Positions 13,003 through 24,861 of a stretch of 64,000 bases of DNA are shown here, piece by piece. The first letter of the stretch is position 1. Each line of letters begins with the position of its first letter. The stretch spans positions 253,501-317,500 of the forward strand of contig JACVVK020000199.1 of NCBI GenBank assembly GCA_018292915.2, written 5' to 3'. The notes beneath the pieces were generated by a model. The model did not search any database, was not told the DNA's origin, and saw nothing but the letters and a program-made list of their open reading frames with translations. The translations under genes and the position numbers were made by a program. Source of the DNA: Batillaria attramentaria (taxonomy: Eukaryota; Mollusca; Gastropoda; Batillariidae).

Positions 13003-13090
13003 ACTTCGGTTTTAGCTCGTAAGGCGCCTAGAGCTCGTTCCCCGGGGACAGGCGCCCTATAAATATTCTTCTTCTAATTATTATTATTAA
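12939..13090 (+). mobile_element. Retroelement 3' end with (GT)n and TTATTATTA tail
   Basis: (GT)n, then AAGGCGCCTAGAGCTCG, CAGGCGCCCTATAAATATTC and AATTATTATTATTA, like the CR1/L2 end at 37.7 kb. Confidence 0.6.
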
Positions 13091-13401
13091 GAGATGGTTT
13101 TCAGATTTTGCCGTAGTTTCAGATTTTCACATTTCAAAATTGGAAGGTGCAGTTGCAGACAATGTCTTCAGTCAGTCCAAGACAACACTGGTGGATATCA
13201 CACTTGCTTGAAAACTATTAACGTCCTTTTACACAGCAACGTCACCAGTCACGTGCCTTCTTACACAGGCGGCTGCCGGTAAAAAAAAGAAAAAAAAGAA
13301 AGAAAACAAGCACAATGCTGGGGGAAAAACACTTGATTAGGAAGACATTTTTTCCCCTTCTAGTTTTCATATTTTGAGAACAGAAAAAAGAAAGAGTCAA
13401 C

Positions 13402-13434
<33 letters not shown>

Positions 13435-13734
13435 ATTATATAGGCGCTTTACCCAATTTCATGAATCGGCTCAAAGCGCCGCGAACTGAACCCAACACGC
13501 ACGCTCACGTGAATCACACGCATTCTCTCACACACTGGACATAAACACATTACAATCACGTGGTGCGAAGGGTCAGCTCAGCTATTTAAATTTCGGAATG
13601 TAGAATTGAATTTATTTTTCAAATTTGGTGGGCTGAACATTTCCAATGCAGAGGGGGAGGAAGCCGGAGTACCCGGAGAGAACCCCCGACGATCGGCCCG
13701 AATGAACGGTGCCACATACGAGAAGGAAAAAATT
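13402..13734 (-). mobile_element. SINE-B copy lacking the tRNA-like head
   Basis: Runs from (TAA)n to ACGAGAAGGAAAAAATTGAC, where the head should begin. Confidence 0.8.
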
Positions 13735-13815
13735 GACAGTAAACACTTTGTGCACAACTCAACTACCACATTTATTTTACCACTCAGATTTTTTTATGCA
13801 TTTGTTGAAATATTT

Positions 13816-13975
13816 CGAATGGTAGAGCGTTGGACTTCCAATGCTCGGGTCGTGAGTTCGATCCCGGCTGAGGCCAAATATTTGTGCCGGCTTTTTCGTC
13901 GTTTCCCCGTCTTTGATATCACCCTATGTGGTGGAAAAGGACGTTAAACCCCCAAACACCCACCCACCCACTCCC
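13816..13975 (+). mobile_element. SINE-A copy, head slightly shortened
   Basis: Starts at TCGAATGGTAGAGCG, so the first bases of the tRNA-like head are missing. Confidence 0.85.
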
Positions 13976-14353
13976 ATCAACCACACGCAGTACACAACAA
14001 AACAGTGGATCAGGAACCAAAGTCTTCATCGACCGTATTGTCGACACGATCGCAAAATTGTCAGTACCGCAGAAGCGGAATACAGCAGCAACAACAAGAC
14101 CCATGCAGGGGCCACTCACCGTCCCCATATCTCCATCCGTCCTTTATCCTTCCATGAATTATTTCACGACGACCAGACGGCGGACTCACTCCACCAGCTT
14201 CTGATCGGAATGCATGGGCTGGCAGCTGTAATGTCACCCAAAGACAAATGTGCCTGGTGCGCTGGCGGACTTTTTTTTGTAGTGTAGTGAAAGGAAGAGG
14301 CTTGTTTTTTTGTCTATAGCTGGCGTATAATAAATGTGCTTGATGGAGAGCGC

Positions 14354-14418
<65 letters not shown>

Positions 14419-14477
14419 TGAAATTGAAATAACTTCATTTGAAAACGGTTTTTGCAACCAATTTCCAAACTTGCCGT

Positions 14478-14517
<40 letters not shown>

Positions 14518-14519
<2 letters not shown>

Positions 14520-14693
14520 TGGGTGGCTGGGTGGGTGTTTGGGAGTTTAACGTCATTTTCCACCGCATAGGGTGATATCAAACACGGGGCAACGATGAAA
14601 AAGCCAGCACAAATATTTGGCCCCAACCGGGATGAGAACTCACGACCAGAGCATTAGAAGTCCAACGCTCTACCATTCGGCCACCCCGGCTCG
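14518..14693 (-). mobile_element. SINE-A copy inside a (GA)n tract
   Basis: Both sides are GAGAGA microsatellite, so the SINE probably inserted into the tract or the flanks duplicated. Confidence 0.85.
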
Positions 14694-14730
<37 letters not shown>

Positions 14731-14989
14731 TCCTAGTCTGTCACTAAAACGTAATGTAGTTATGTTTGAAATAATCTACAGCGTGTTCATACTAATCGAT
14801 TGGCTTTATGTCATGTATATGTGTTGCTGACGTCAGCCTGTAGCTACCACTAATCCACAGTCTCCATGCTGAGGCATCGTGCAAAATAATTGGAAATGCC
14901 CTTGCCATCTTTTAGTTTAGATTTCTTAGTTTAGTAGCATAGTATTAGACTTAGACATCACACATTACTTTAGGATCTGTGTTTAATAT

Positions 14990-15031
14990 GTATGGATTTA
15001 TATGTCTAGATAAATTAATGTAGGGGTGCGC

Positions 15032-15094
<63 letters not shown>

Positions 15095-15170
15095 CCAGAA
15101 GAAAATTTTCTGCCATCGACAGACAATAAAATTGAATTGAATTGAATTGAATTGAATTGAATTGAAATGT
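14990..15170 (+). mobile_element. Retroelement 3' end with (GT)n and (ATTGA)n tail
   Basis: (GT)n at 15034-15091, then TTTTCTGCCATCGACAGACA, AATAAA and ATTGAATTGAATTGA. This order fits a LINE 3' UTR. Confidence 0.55.
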
Positions 15171-15190
15171 AGCCTAAACTATAATCCTTC

Positions 15191-15231
<41 letters not shown>

Positions 15232-15263
15232 TTCACTCGTTGAAACCGGAGGTCTCTACTACG

Positions 15264-15508
15264 GGGTGAGCGGTTGTCTAATAGCTAGAGCGTCGGACTT
15301 AGCCGCTGCGTTACTGAACGGTCGTCACCAATGTCACGGCGATGAAGCGTGGGTGTGAGCCCGGGCCGAGCTTGAGATAATTATGTGCTACCGGTTTTTC
15401 CGTCTACCGGGCTGCTCATCGGGGGTTTCTCTCTGGGTTTAACTCGGGTACCAAGCCAATGATACGTCGTCTTAGCCACGTGACTGGGGTTACTTTGGGT
15501 TATCCCCC

Positions 15509-15541
<33 letters not shown>

Positions 15542-15600
15542 TCCAAGGGAAGCAGCTCAAATTTCCCGAGAAGGACATTAAATAAATAAATAAATAAATT
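15264..15600 (+). mobile_element. SINE-C copy with C-run
   Basis: Same head and body. A C-run of about 34 bp (15507-15540) replaces part of the body. It ends AAGGACATTAAATAAATAAA. Confidence 0.8.
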
Positions 15601-15810
15601 GAAATTGTCACTTTCGTATGGTTTTGTTGATAGACTTGCTGGCGTACTACATTCGCAAGGACTTGTGAGTTCGCTATCAAAGGGCCTTCACGTATCCGGT
15701 TAAATGATATAAAGATAATCTTTTAGATCAGTCACTTACATTCTTGTGTAATTTATATACAAAGCAGTTTATTTTTTTTCATCACTGTGTGACTCGGTAA
15801 CGAAAACCGA

Positions 15811-15975
15811 GGGGTGGGTGGGTGTTTGGGAGTTTTAACGTCCTTTTCCACCACGTTTGGATCAAGACTGGGCAACGGGAAAAAAGGCCTAGCACAAATA
15901 TTAAGCCCAAGCCGGGATTCAAACTCACGATCCGAGCATTGAAAGTCCAACTCTCTACCATTCGGCTATACCATC
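15811..15975 (-). mobile_element. SINE-A copy
   Basis: Flanked by GAAAACCG at both ends. The body is more diverged (AAGACTGGGCAACGGG). Confidence 0.8.
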
Positions 15976-16761
15976 CCCCCATGAAATGAAAACCGTATGT
16001 TTCGCTCAGTGCAACAGATCCAACCTCATAAATGAAACAGGAGGCTACAGTTGTTTCAGAAAGAAAGGAAACACAACAATCTGATATTGTTACGGGAGTC
16101 TGCCTGATAGCTCAGACAATTCCCAGCATCACTCATAACTTGCAGCAGACATTCAGACTCGTCACCCAAGCGAAAAGACAAGGACGAGTTGACGACGCCA
16201 CAAAGCAGAGCCGTACATAACCACGGCGAAATATAATGCCGTGGTGAAATATCGTCCCCTTGGCGAGCTCTCCAGATATAAAGGCTCCGAAATGATGGCC
16301 TGATGGCTCTACTGATAGTGCGGGGAGATGCGGCCAGTATTTCAGAACCCGCGGTGCGGGGAAAAGTTGTGGCGTCCCCAAGGTGCACTAAAGGGTCCGG
16401 GAGAGCGGAAGTTTTCTCTCTCTCACTCCGGCCATTTCATTCGCGAATGGCATGATATTTCGCGATTTTGTGGCTTCCAAGCGCTTGCATGGAAATTTCC
16501 TTTTGTTCCTTCCAGAAACATAATCGGCCATGGATAGCCACGGCCGAGGTATCTGCACTTGATGGCTCTGTTTCACGATCCGACGACATTAGGGGATTTT
16601 GTCGGATTTTGTGCGCGTGTGGAGGTGGATCACGTTCCAAACCCGGACATTAGAAGCAGCGGGCGCCTTGCTGCAAAAAGAAAAGAAAAAAAGGACAAAA
16701 ACAAACCACAAGACAAAACACACAAAAAAGCAAGGTGAGGCGCGAAAATCTGCAACAAGGT

Positions 16762-16915
16762 TGAGTGGGTGTTTGGGGAGTTTAACGTCTTTTTCCACCA
16801 CATACGGGTGATATCAAAGACGGGGCGACGATGAAAAAGCCAGCACAAATATTTGGCCCCAGCCGGGATACGCACTCACGACCCGATCATTAGCAGTCCA
16901 ACGCTCTACCATTCG
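16762..16915 (-). mobile_element. SINE-A copy with target duplication
   Basis: Flanked by ATCTGCAACAAGG (16749-16761) and ATCTGTAACAAAGG (from 16917). The head is cut at ATTCG. Confidence 0.85.
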
Positions 16916-16919
16916 AATC

Positions 16920-18726
16920 TGTAACAAAGGCGAAACAATTCAGCCAGTAATTTATATTCTGATTTTATTAGAATACGTTAATCATGACAAACAAGTTGAA
17001 ATAAGCAGTTTTGTAAATGTTAGCGATTAAAAAGAAGCTACTGAAAACACTTCCATTCAAGATGACACGCGTACCGACTTTTTGGCCAGTGTATATTTTG
17101 TCAGTTGATCGTTTTAAGTATCAAACAAAAACTCAAGCGACTGAAGGTGATGGAAAAGGAGAGAAAGAATAACTTGCAAAATATAAAAGAAAGCAAAAAC
17201 GAAACACAAGATTGTCTTAAAATACGTTTTCTTTTTCATGTATCATGATACTGGAATGGAAGAATGTTCTTCTTGTGCACTGTTTTGGCTGTAAAATTGA
17301 AGAATAACATCAGACTGCACCCTCTATTCGCAAATCAAATAGAGTGTGACGTCTTTTTCTACTACATTAGGGTGATATCAAAGACGGGGCAACGAGGAAG
17401 AGGCCGGCACAAATATTTATGATTCGAGCTCACGACCCGACCATTTGCATGTCCAACGCCCTACCGCTCGACAGAAAGAGAAGAAGAAAAAGAAGAATTA
17501 AAAACCAAGCAACCTTCCCCTTGTCTTCCAGTTTTCTTGTTTGTTTTTGTTTCTGTTATTTGTGTTACTTAATTTGTTTAAATACCGCGCGAACAGTTGA
17601 AAACTGACATGTATTCAATGGTTGCCTATCTTACACGAAAGATGCTTTTCCGCACCATAACTACGGCAGGACGACTACACTGACAGCTGACAGTTCAGCC
17701 CGAGAATTCACATGCTCTCTGGTGCGCAACACGGGTTAGGGACAGCGAGCAGGCTCCCTTAGGTCTGAGGTGGGTCGTTCAGGCTGAAGCATGAGCTGTA
17801 CAGGGATATACACAGATCATAATTAGGTAAAGATACGTGGTAGTAAGTACACGTGTACAAGCAAGAGGCTCTCGGTACAAGTGTACGTAACGCGGCCGTG
17901 TAAACAGGTTACAGACCGGTATTAGCTTCCGGGTCATGTAGTAAGAACTCCGCTAAATATAGTAGAATATCTTTGCCCCTTTTAAAATTTGTGTGCAGAG
18001 TAAACAATGGCAATCTGGTGCTTTTTGTTGGCTTTGTAAACAAGTTTCATGCCAGGTAATCGTAACATTAGGGAAAAATGAGGCTGGCTTGTGGACTATT
18101 TGTATTCATGCGCGGCTGGCACAGGAGGCAGCAGACGACCGTGGAATGAGGTGGTATGTGGTTGCTGCCAACATTGCCAAAAAAACCGGAATATTGGAAT
18201 TTGTTGAAATTTACTCTACACATGAGTCTATGGCTGCCTGATTTTTTTGTGATTTATTTGGTGAATTGTAAAGCATTTCTAGGGTGTCATCTGCAACCTT
18301 ATGTGTAAGAGGAATATATAGCGTTTTCCTCCAAATTTGCATCTCTGGTACGTAGCCTGAACAGTGAACTCTCGTCAATGCCAGTCGTCGGCGAGACTTG
18401 CCATTGGGTCCAAGTGACATGGCGTGTCAGTCAAATCGCTCACACAAACGTTTGCTGCTGTTGATTTTCAACTGACTGGTACACACTTAGCTTAGCATGC
18501 TACAAACACCCGGATACTGTCACAGTTCTTCTCCTACACGAGAAAACGCCAGCATTAGGTAACGTCAGGGTTTTCAGAATATCGGAGTTGCCATTTTGAT
18601 TTTTGTCGCTGTCCCGCGGGTTGCCCGGTGAGTGTGTTTTCGACTTGGACGTATTATCTGATGTTGACTACTGTAAACTGAAGTGCTCATGCTGATGATT
18701 CGCGAACGTTTACGGTTTAAGTTTCT

Positions 18727-18787
<61 letters not shown>

Positions 18788-19310
18788 GTCCATTGCCAAA
18801 CAGTCTACTTCTGTTGTATGCTGTCTATGGCAACTTTGTTTTCAGACTAGGTGGGTCAGTGGGCGGGTGATGGTGGTGGTGGTGGTGGTGGTGGTGGGGG
18901 AGGGGGGGGGTGCAGGGTTGATTAATGTGTTCAAAGGGGAGTGAGGTGACAGGGAGGGGTACGAGAAAGAACGGATCCGATCAGATGAAAACGTATCTTG
19001 ACGTGAGCAATGGTTCCTAGAGGATCAAATGCAGGCATTTTTTGTGAAATCACTTCCTGAAGCTTACAAAACATCGGTGTATACAAATTTACAACCGTAT
19101 TTCGTACAGTACATCATAAGTAACGTTTGTATTATAACACGTTACACTCATTTCACAGATGAATAACCAATCAGTTTTACTGATTTGGACAGGGCATAAT
19201 TATTATGTCTGTCAAAAAAAAAAAAAAAAGAGAAAACAAAACAAAACAAATCAAAACAACAAAATAGAAACAAAAACATATTTGATGGTTGACTGCTTAG
19301 GAAATGTGGG
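16920..19310. other. Mostly unique DNA 3' of the receptor gene
   Basis: Apart from the SINE-A at 17345, (GT)n at 18729-18784 and (GGT)n near 18870, no repeats were matched in the window and no coding exon is evident. Confidence 0.4.
17345..17472 (-). mobile_element. SINE-A copy, degenerate
   Basis: Recognised by GGTGATATCAAAGACGGGGC and the B-box remnant CGAGCTCACGACCCGA; several deletions. Confidence 0.7.
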
Positions 19311-19445
19311 TATAGCGGGATAGCGCAGACAGATAACACAGTATAGTAATTTGGCTTCCAGACAGGTGGGAATCGAACTCTCGACCCCAGGAATGGCTGT
19401 TTACAAAATATCAATACTCTGCCACGCAGATGATTATCCCGGCGT
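19310..19445 (-). mobile_element. Possible tRNA-derived SINE fragment
   Basis: Minus strand reads GCCGGGATAATCATCTGCGT and GAGAGTTCGATTCCC, like A and B boxes with a long insert. Only one copy seen. Confidence 0.4.
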
Positions 19446-19819
19446 AGCAAGCGAGATTAACTCTCCAGCACTAACTACTCGTCAGCACTTTCTCCACAAA
19501 ACTGTATTGACCCGGGGCGCGGTATGCGTACGCGTAAAGTGCCCCAGGCCAATCAAGTCTGAAAGTGTCTTTAAGTCATTCGTGGCACGGAGTTCATCTG
19601 GCTGTTACAGTACAGGAACGAAGCCAAAAAATCCACCTCAACTGAGAGTAAACTGCGCACTGTGCCATAATACAGCAAAAAGCTGTTTCGGCTTACGTCC
19701 AAAGCTGATTACATCCGGGTCCCCTTCGAATCAGTCACACGCATCAGCAGTGAATGTCAGTTGGGTCTGCATCACGTATGGGCGCATCGATAACAGTGTC
19801 TTCTTAGTTTGTGTGGTGT
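19445..19819 (-). other. Region just 3' of the receptor stop codon, probable 3' UTR
   Basis: The coding strand reads AAATAAAC across the stop codon, so an AATAAA overlaps the TAA; it is probably coincidental. No repeat copy was found between the stop and the tRNA-like sequence ending near 19445. The true polyadenylation site cannot be placed from sequence alone. Confidence 0.3.
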
Positions 19820-22424
19820 TTATTTCTTCCTGTTGACTGACTCCAGCAGATACTCCTGCTTGTCGTCCGTCCCAACGTCCGCCCGCGACTGCCTCCTCCG
19901 CATGGGTCCTCTCGCTAGGAAATACACCAGCGGGCACACTGCCACCTGAGCGTAGCTCAACCACGCCGCTACGGTGACGAAACCCGTGCTCGGCTCAGCT
20001 GAGCTGCCGAACACTCTCCAGTAGGACAGCACCTGGTACGGCAACCACAGTCCGACGAAGGTCAAGGTCATCATGAAAAAGAGGCGAGTCACGTGCTGGT
20101 TGCGTGCCACGTGCAGGCTGACCACCCGGGCCAGGTTAGGGCGCGGCGGGTTCCTGGTGACGTTGGGCAGATGAGCAGCGTTGCCGCCACCACCACCACC
20201 ACCACCACCACCACCAGCACCGAACCCGTTCACCCAGTTGATAAACGCCTGCCCGTTGGCTCCGGGGCCCACGAAAGTCCAGGTGGCGCTGCGAGCCGGC
20301 TCGTGCTGCAGAGGGCGCATCTTGCGGTGCGCGCGCAGAGCCAGGAAGATCCGGTAGTACAGGAACAGGGTCACGAGCGAGAGACCAGTGAACACCATCA
20401 GGAATCCCAGAGTGTCGTTGTCGTGTCGGAAATACTTGTGTCGTAGCGTACACTGACCCTCGTTGACTTCGAAAGCGTAGGATCCGACCCCGACCACGGG
20501 AGGAAAAGCGACGAGGAAGGCCAGCGTCCACCCCAGCAGTACGACCACCAGGTTTACAGCTCCTGCGGCACAGAGGGTAGACATGCACATTAGAGGTAGG
20601 CCTGCTCTTCTTAACTTAAAAAAAAGGAAGGGAAAAGAAAGTAAGAAAGAAAGAGAGAGGGGGGTGGGGGGGGGGAGAGAGAGAGAGAGGATGGGTAGGT
20701 GGGTGTTTGGGAGTTTAACGTCCTTTTCCACCACATACGGGTGATATCAAAGACGGGGCAACGATGAAAAAAGGAAGAAGTCAACAAAAGAAGAAGTTAA
20801 CAAAAGAAGAAGTTAGCAAAGGAAAAAGTTAGCAAAGGGAAAGTAGTGGGTAAGTGTTTAGCAGTTCAACGCCATTTTCCACCATGTAAGGGTGATATCA
20901 AAGACAGGGCAACGAGAAAAAGGCCAAAACAAATATTTGAACCCGGCCGGGATTCGAACTCCCGACTGGAGCATTGAAAATCTAACGCTCTACCGATTAG
21001 CAACAGCTGTAGAAGGGATCGTGAGAGAAAGACAACAGCAAGATAGAGAGAAGGAGAGGAGGCGAAACTGACTAAGAGGAGGAGTTGGAGGAAGAAGAGA
21101 GGGAAAGACAATTTCAGAACTTGCCTCCAGCCCGCCGACGGTAGCTCCTGGAGTATACCAAAGAGAGGTGTCGGTCCGCGGCGACATCCAGCAGCGACAC
21201 GCAGGAACTGAGTACGAAGAAAGAGTTGGCGAAGGCAAAGAGATCACAGGCCGAGTTCCCGTGACGCCACACGGACCCCTGCAGCAACGTCATCAGCACG
21301 AGCGGCAAGCAGAATGCGGCACGTGACAGGTCCGTGAGACTGAGGGACAGCAGGTAGTAAAATGGCGGCCGGTGAAGATGACGTCGCCTCACCACGCTCC
21401 AGATCACCAGCGCGTTCCCGATGACGCCACCGACGGCCAGAATCGCCAGCGTCACCGCTTTCGTCACCATGACGGCTGTGTTGGCGTCATTCGTCACAGC
21501 ATCTTGCATGATGACGTCGTGAATTTTCGTAGGGTCAGGAAAATACGTCGAGTTGCGCATGACCTCGTCTCCAAACAGAGACGTGATCGTAAGGTTTGAG
21601 ACGCTCAAATTGTGCATTTCGGACACACCGGGTTTCACAAATAAGAACGACTCTGATGAAGCGTCAGCAAAATTTTGTAATGCTGTTGTAACGTCCGCCT
21701 GAGTTCCCGACGAATGACCTATCGTGTCTTGTGAAGACGCCGAGATTTCTCCTGTGCTATTCACGAAGTCTGGAAAGACTGTAGACTCAGTATTATTTCC
21801 AGAGGGTACAACCAATGTGGCTGGCTTTTCTGTTAGATCAATCACAGATTCTGTTAGTCTATACGAGGAAGTGTTTTGCAGGGTCTCCAAGTCTTCCTCC
21901 GTTGTCATTGAATCTACGCTCGTGTTTGTCAGTTCTGTACCGTTGCTTGTGACCCCAAAAGACAAATCTTGAGATTCGGTAGATCTGTCCTTGAATAGTT
22001 CGTTGCTTTCGGAAGTTCCATACGATGGTATGGATACTCCCTTTTTGAATGTTGTCATATCTGACAGCTTAGACTCAGCAGTTGTTTCTGAATATTGCTG
22101 CACAGAATCAGCAGTCGTTTCTGAATGGAAATCCTGTGTTGATGAAGGGAACAGCCTACTGTGTGTAGATTTCTGGAAACTGGCGGAAAAACTTACGGTT
22201 GATGACTCAGTCGTGGACGTCCAAACAGATGCCTGGCTAGAAATCTCGCGCTGCATTTCTGTGGGTTCTGAGCGGACAGTTCCCATTACGGTAGGTGACA
22301 TTTTCCCGCCGGACTCCATCGTAGACCACACGGCTCCGTTGGAGATGTCCGAAATTGAATCAGGAGTTTTTGACGTGAAACCGGTCTGAGCTGACGACTC
22401 ATGTCCAACAGACGAGGGTTCCAT
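19820..22424 (-). CDS. SREB-family (GPR27/GPR85/GPR173-like) class A GPCR, two coding exons
   Basis: Predicted seven-transmembrane receptor of about 680 residues, join of 22424-21125 and 20562-19820 read on the minus strand. Residues 1-317 are a Ser/Thr-rich region with several N-glycosylation sequons. TM1 (about 320-345) has the GN motif. After it comes LHRPPFYYLLSLSLTDL, then TM3 with a disulfide Cys (SACDLF), ending in DRH in place of DRY. Exon 2 gives TM4 with W and PP, ECL2 Cys (EGQCTL), the segment TWTFVGPGANGQ...NWVNGFG, and TM6 with LWLPYQVLSYWRVF. TM7 has CPLVY where NPxxY is usual. The LHRxPxYxLL, TWTF-GPGAxGQ-NW-GFG and YWRVF motifs match what I know of vertebrate SREB receptors, which are brain-expressed orphans. 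A poly-Gly run lies in loop 3. No signal peptide is visible. The ATG sits one base after a good 3' splice site (gctttttcaag, minus strand), so an upstream exon is possible. The receptor family is well supported; ligand and function are unknown. Confidence 0.85.
20181..20222 (-). repeat. In-frame trinucleotide repeat coding poly-glycine in loop 3
   Basis: A run of (CCA/CCG)n on the plus strand reads as (GGT/GGC)n on the coding strand, giving about 12 consecutive Gly in the third intracellular loop, between NWVNGFG and the N-rich stretch before TM6. Loop 3 tolerates length change, so the repeat need not harm the fold. Length polymorphism is likely. Confidence 0.8.
20692..20770 (-). mobile_element. 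SINE-A 3' half in the receptor intron
   Basis: The tRNA-like head is missing; an AAGAAGTTAACAA repeat takes its place. Confidence 0.8.
20845..20999 (-). mobile_element. SINE-A copy in the receptor intron
   Basis: Diverged but near full length, in the same orientation as the host gene. Confidence 0.8.
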
Positions 22425-22959
22425 TCTTGAAAAAGCAATCTCTTGTCGTCACACGTATAAAAAAAAAATCTGACCTACGCCAACTACATGCAAAACTTGA
22501 ACCAGGGAAAAGTCGTTTTGTATGTCGCTGTATCAAAATTCATCGTACCATCCTCAGCATTAGTAGTTCCACTATCTCTTCTTCGAATCGATTTTTCTTT
22601 TTGGGAGAGGAGCTGGCAGACCGCAAGGCCAAACAACGTAATACTGGCGACAGAAAACGCAAACCAGATGCAACAGCTGCCACGGCTGAGCCTGTAGATT
22701 CAGGTTATTAAAGTCCCAAATGAATTGATGTCTTCTCGGCTACAGATGCGGCGCGCGTGTAATTGCTCCACTGGGACACTGATGACGTCCTCCGGTGCAC
22801 CATTGCCATTTTCGCCCGTCCTGTTTGTACAGATAAACCCTGAAAAAGAGAGAAAGAAAAATCAATATTACAGAATCCACAATCTTCTTCTTTTCTCCCA
22901 GATGCATTACTTGCCTTAAAAGTGTTTTTTTTTTTTCTAGTTTCTTCATAGGCATTATC

Positions 22960-23136
22960 GGGGAGCCGGGATAGAGCGAATGGTAGAGCGTTGGAATCCC
23001 AATGCTAGAGTCGTGAGTTCGAATCCCGGCTGGGGCCACATATTTGTACTGGCCTTTTTCTCGTTGCCCCGTCTTTGATATCACCCTACGTGGTGGAAAA
23101 GGACGTTAAACTCCCAAACACCCCCTCTACCCAGCC
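22960..23136 (+). mobile_element. SINE-A reference copy, tRNA-derived
   Basis: Clean insertion with the 14-bp duplication TCATAGGCATTATC (22946-22959 and 23137-23150). The 5' head resembles a tRNA: A-box region GCGAATGGTAGAGCG and B-box region GTGAGTTCGAATCCCGGC, so RNA polymerase III would transcribe it. The body follows: GGGGCCACATATTTGTACTG, CGTTGCCCCGTCTTTGATAT, GTGGAAAAGGACGTTAAACT and a CAAACACCC tail. The 3' motif GGACGTTAAAC recurs in LINE-like tails of the window, which hints at the LINE that moves it. The family has no coding potential. Confidence 0.9.
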
Positions 23137-23150
23137 TCATAGGCATTATC

Positions 23151-24860
23151 TGTGCACATGGCTTCAGGTTGTAACCGCAATCGTTGTCTACATGGCTAGA
23201 ACCAAACTAACGATAATTGTAGTCCATTAAAATTTGAAACAGATACTGCATCATGCCAAAGATTTTTTTCCCATAGACACACGCCTTTCGTTTTCAGCTA
23301 ACAAACATAAACATAACACTCGACATATCACAATCAACCTTATCTTGATTTACTGGTTAGACAAGACTGCACGTATCGACTGGGAGTGTGTGTATAATTG
23401 ATAGACGCTTGCCAATGGTTACGAAACACAATACAATAAATTCACTTTCGTGTTAATTGGATTTTTGAACAGAAAATTAATTTCACTAATTAATCAGCAC
23501 TGCCGTGTCGATCAGAGACCTCGTAGAGGAATTAAAACGATTTGCAGTCATAATAACACACATTATATTATGTCCCCACGAAACATAATACAATAAATTC
23601 ACTTTATTTATTGTTGAAACAGAAAATTAAGTCGTAACTCTGTTAATGTTTTCAGGGATCTCACGCTGTGAAGGAGTAAAAACGAAGTGTAGTTATTTGT
23701 CCTGCTTTCAACTTCTTGCTGTCAGCTTTCTGATTATAGTAATCACTTTCTCTGGCTTTCACGCAATTTTTACATGCTGTGACAACGCAATAACCAAAAT
23801 ATGAAAACTGCAATCACACAACATCCATGACCAGCAGCAGTTGCCGCAACAAGAACAAAGGACACAACATCAACTTGTCATCTGCGCGTGACATTTGGCT
23901 GCAGCGACAGACAAAACAACAAGCGGAGGTAATTCCCGGAGGATGGGCACAGTAACGCCCCCTTTGACACGTGAATAAATTACCGTGAAACATCACAGCA
24001 TCTGGGCAATGTTGCCCTGTGTCCCCTGGGCGTTACCGTTCAATCGCTTGTCTATCGCGAGCTGCTAGTGCGAGGAATAATCGCTTTACCAGCATCTGTT
24101 CTATCTTGGCCTTCTTTGAAACCCCAGCAGATGTGTTCCTTTTAATTCAGTTTACTGACATTTATATGCGCCTCGTAAGTGTTAGAGCATGCCGGGAGAA
24201 TGGGATGCAGAGAGAAAAGAACTCCAGTTTTTGTATTTTTTTTTCATATTAACACTTCTGAAACTGTGGGGCGGCCGCTCAACGCGTATTTGGCAGGCAG
24301 TAGAATCGGTATATTACTGCTTGTCAAGCTGGTATGGTCATATTGTAATATTATAGCACGAGCATCGACTGTGCCCGCAACAAGATTTCGGTCCCCACTG
24401 CCGCGCGCCGACTAGAATCGTAACGGACAGTAGTGTGCGAAATCTCCGTCCTGTTCCACCGTTGCTAGTCGTTACCAGGTTTTCTTGGAGTGATCTCCCT
24501 TTGGAACGGTTCTGTTTTCGATGGTTGCCGTTGTGCACGTTTTTCGTGCGGTTTATGCGGTAAAAAGATTGACCATAAGAAGGCGGCTTGGTGTCACCGC
24601 GGGGGGGGGGGGGGGGGGGGGGGGGGGAGGTGGGAATCAGGCAGCTAGCGTCATACATACTATGGTAGTGTCGGTGTAGAAAGAGTTAAAAGCACACGGA
24701 CCTCCATAGCATCATCTTACCATCACATGATCCTCATCTCCATCATCATGCATAATAATAAAAATTGCCCCAGCGTCCGAGCCCTCCGTGGATTCCACCC
24801 ACGACATGGGAGGAACACCACTGGAGCTGGCAAAGAGTTGGGACAGAAACAAAAAGAAAG
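23151..24860. other. Mostly unique DNA 5' of the receptor gene
   Basis: Two diverged copies of an AACACAATACAATAAATTCACT segment lie about 160 bp apart (near 23427 and 23588), and a G-run is at 24601-24628. Promoter or upstream exons of the receptor could be here but were not identified. Confidence 0.35.
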
Positions 24861-24861
24861 G

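Larger units (their letters stand above)
20563..21124 (-). other. Intron of the SREB-like receptor gene, probable GC-AG class
   Basis: Exon 1 runs open to a TGA just past ...RRRAGG. No GT donor there joins in frame to the exon 2 acceptor (gtgccgcag, ending at 20563). A donor reading CTGGAG|GCAAGT at 21124-21119 matches the consensus of GC-AG introns. It leaves phase 1, and the acceptor resumes in the required phase. The spliced sequence has the same spacing between the TM3 Tyr and the TM4 Trp (17 residues) as I recall for GPR85. The alternative AA|GTTCTG donor with an upstream AG also keeps frame but adds about 15 residues to loop 2. The intron holds two minus-strand SINE-A fragments and an AAGAAGTTAACAA-type tandem repeat at 20771-20842. 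Confidence 0.65.

Noticed and set aside
12574..13062. 162-residue frame
   Set aside because: Most of it is Cys-Val translation of (GT)n.
19819..19824. AATAAA as the receptor polyadenylation signal
   Set aside because: It overlaps the stop codon, too early for cleavage of a normal 3' UTR.
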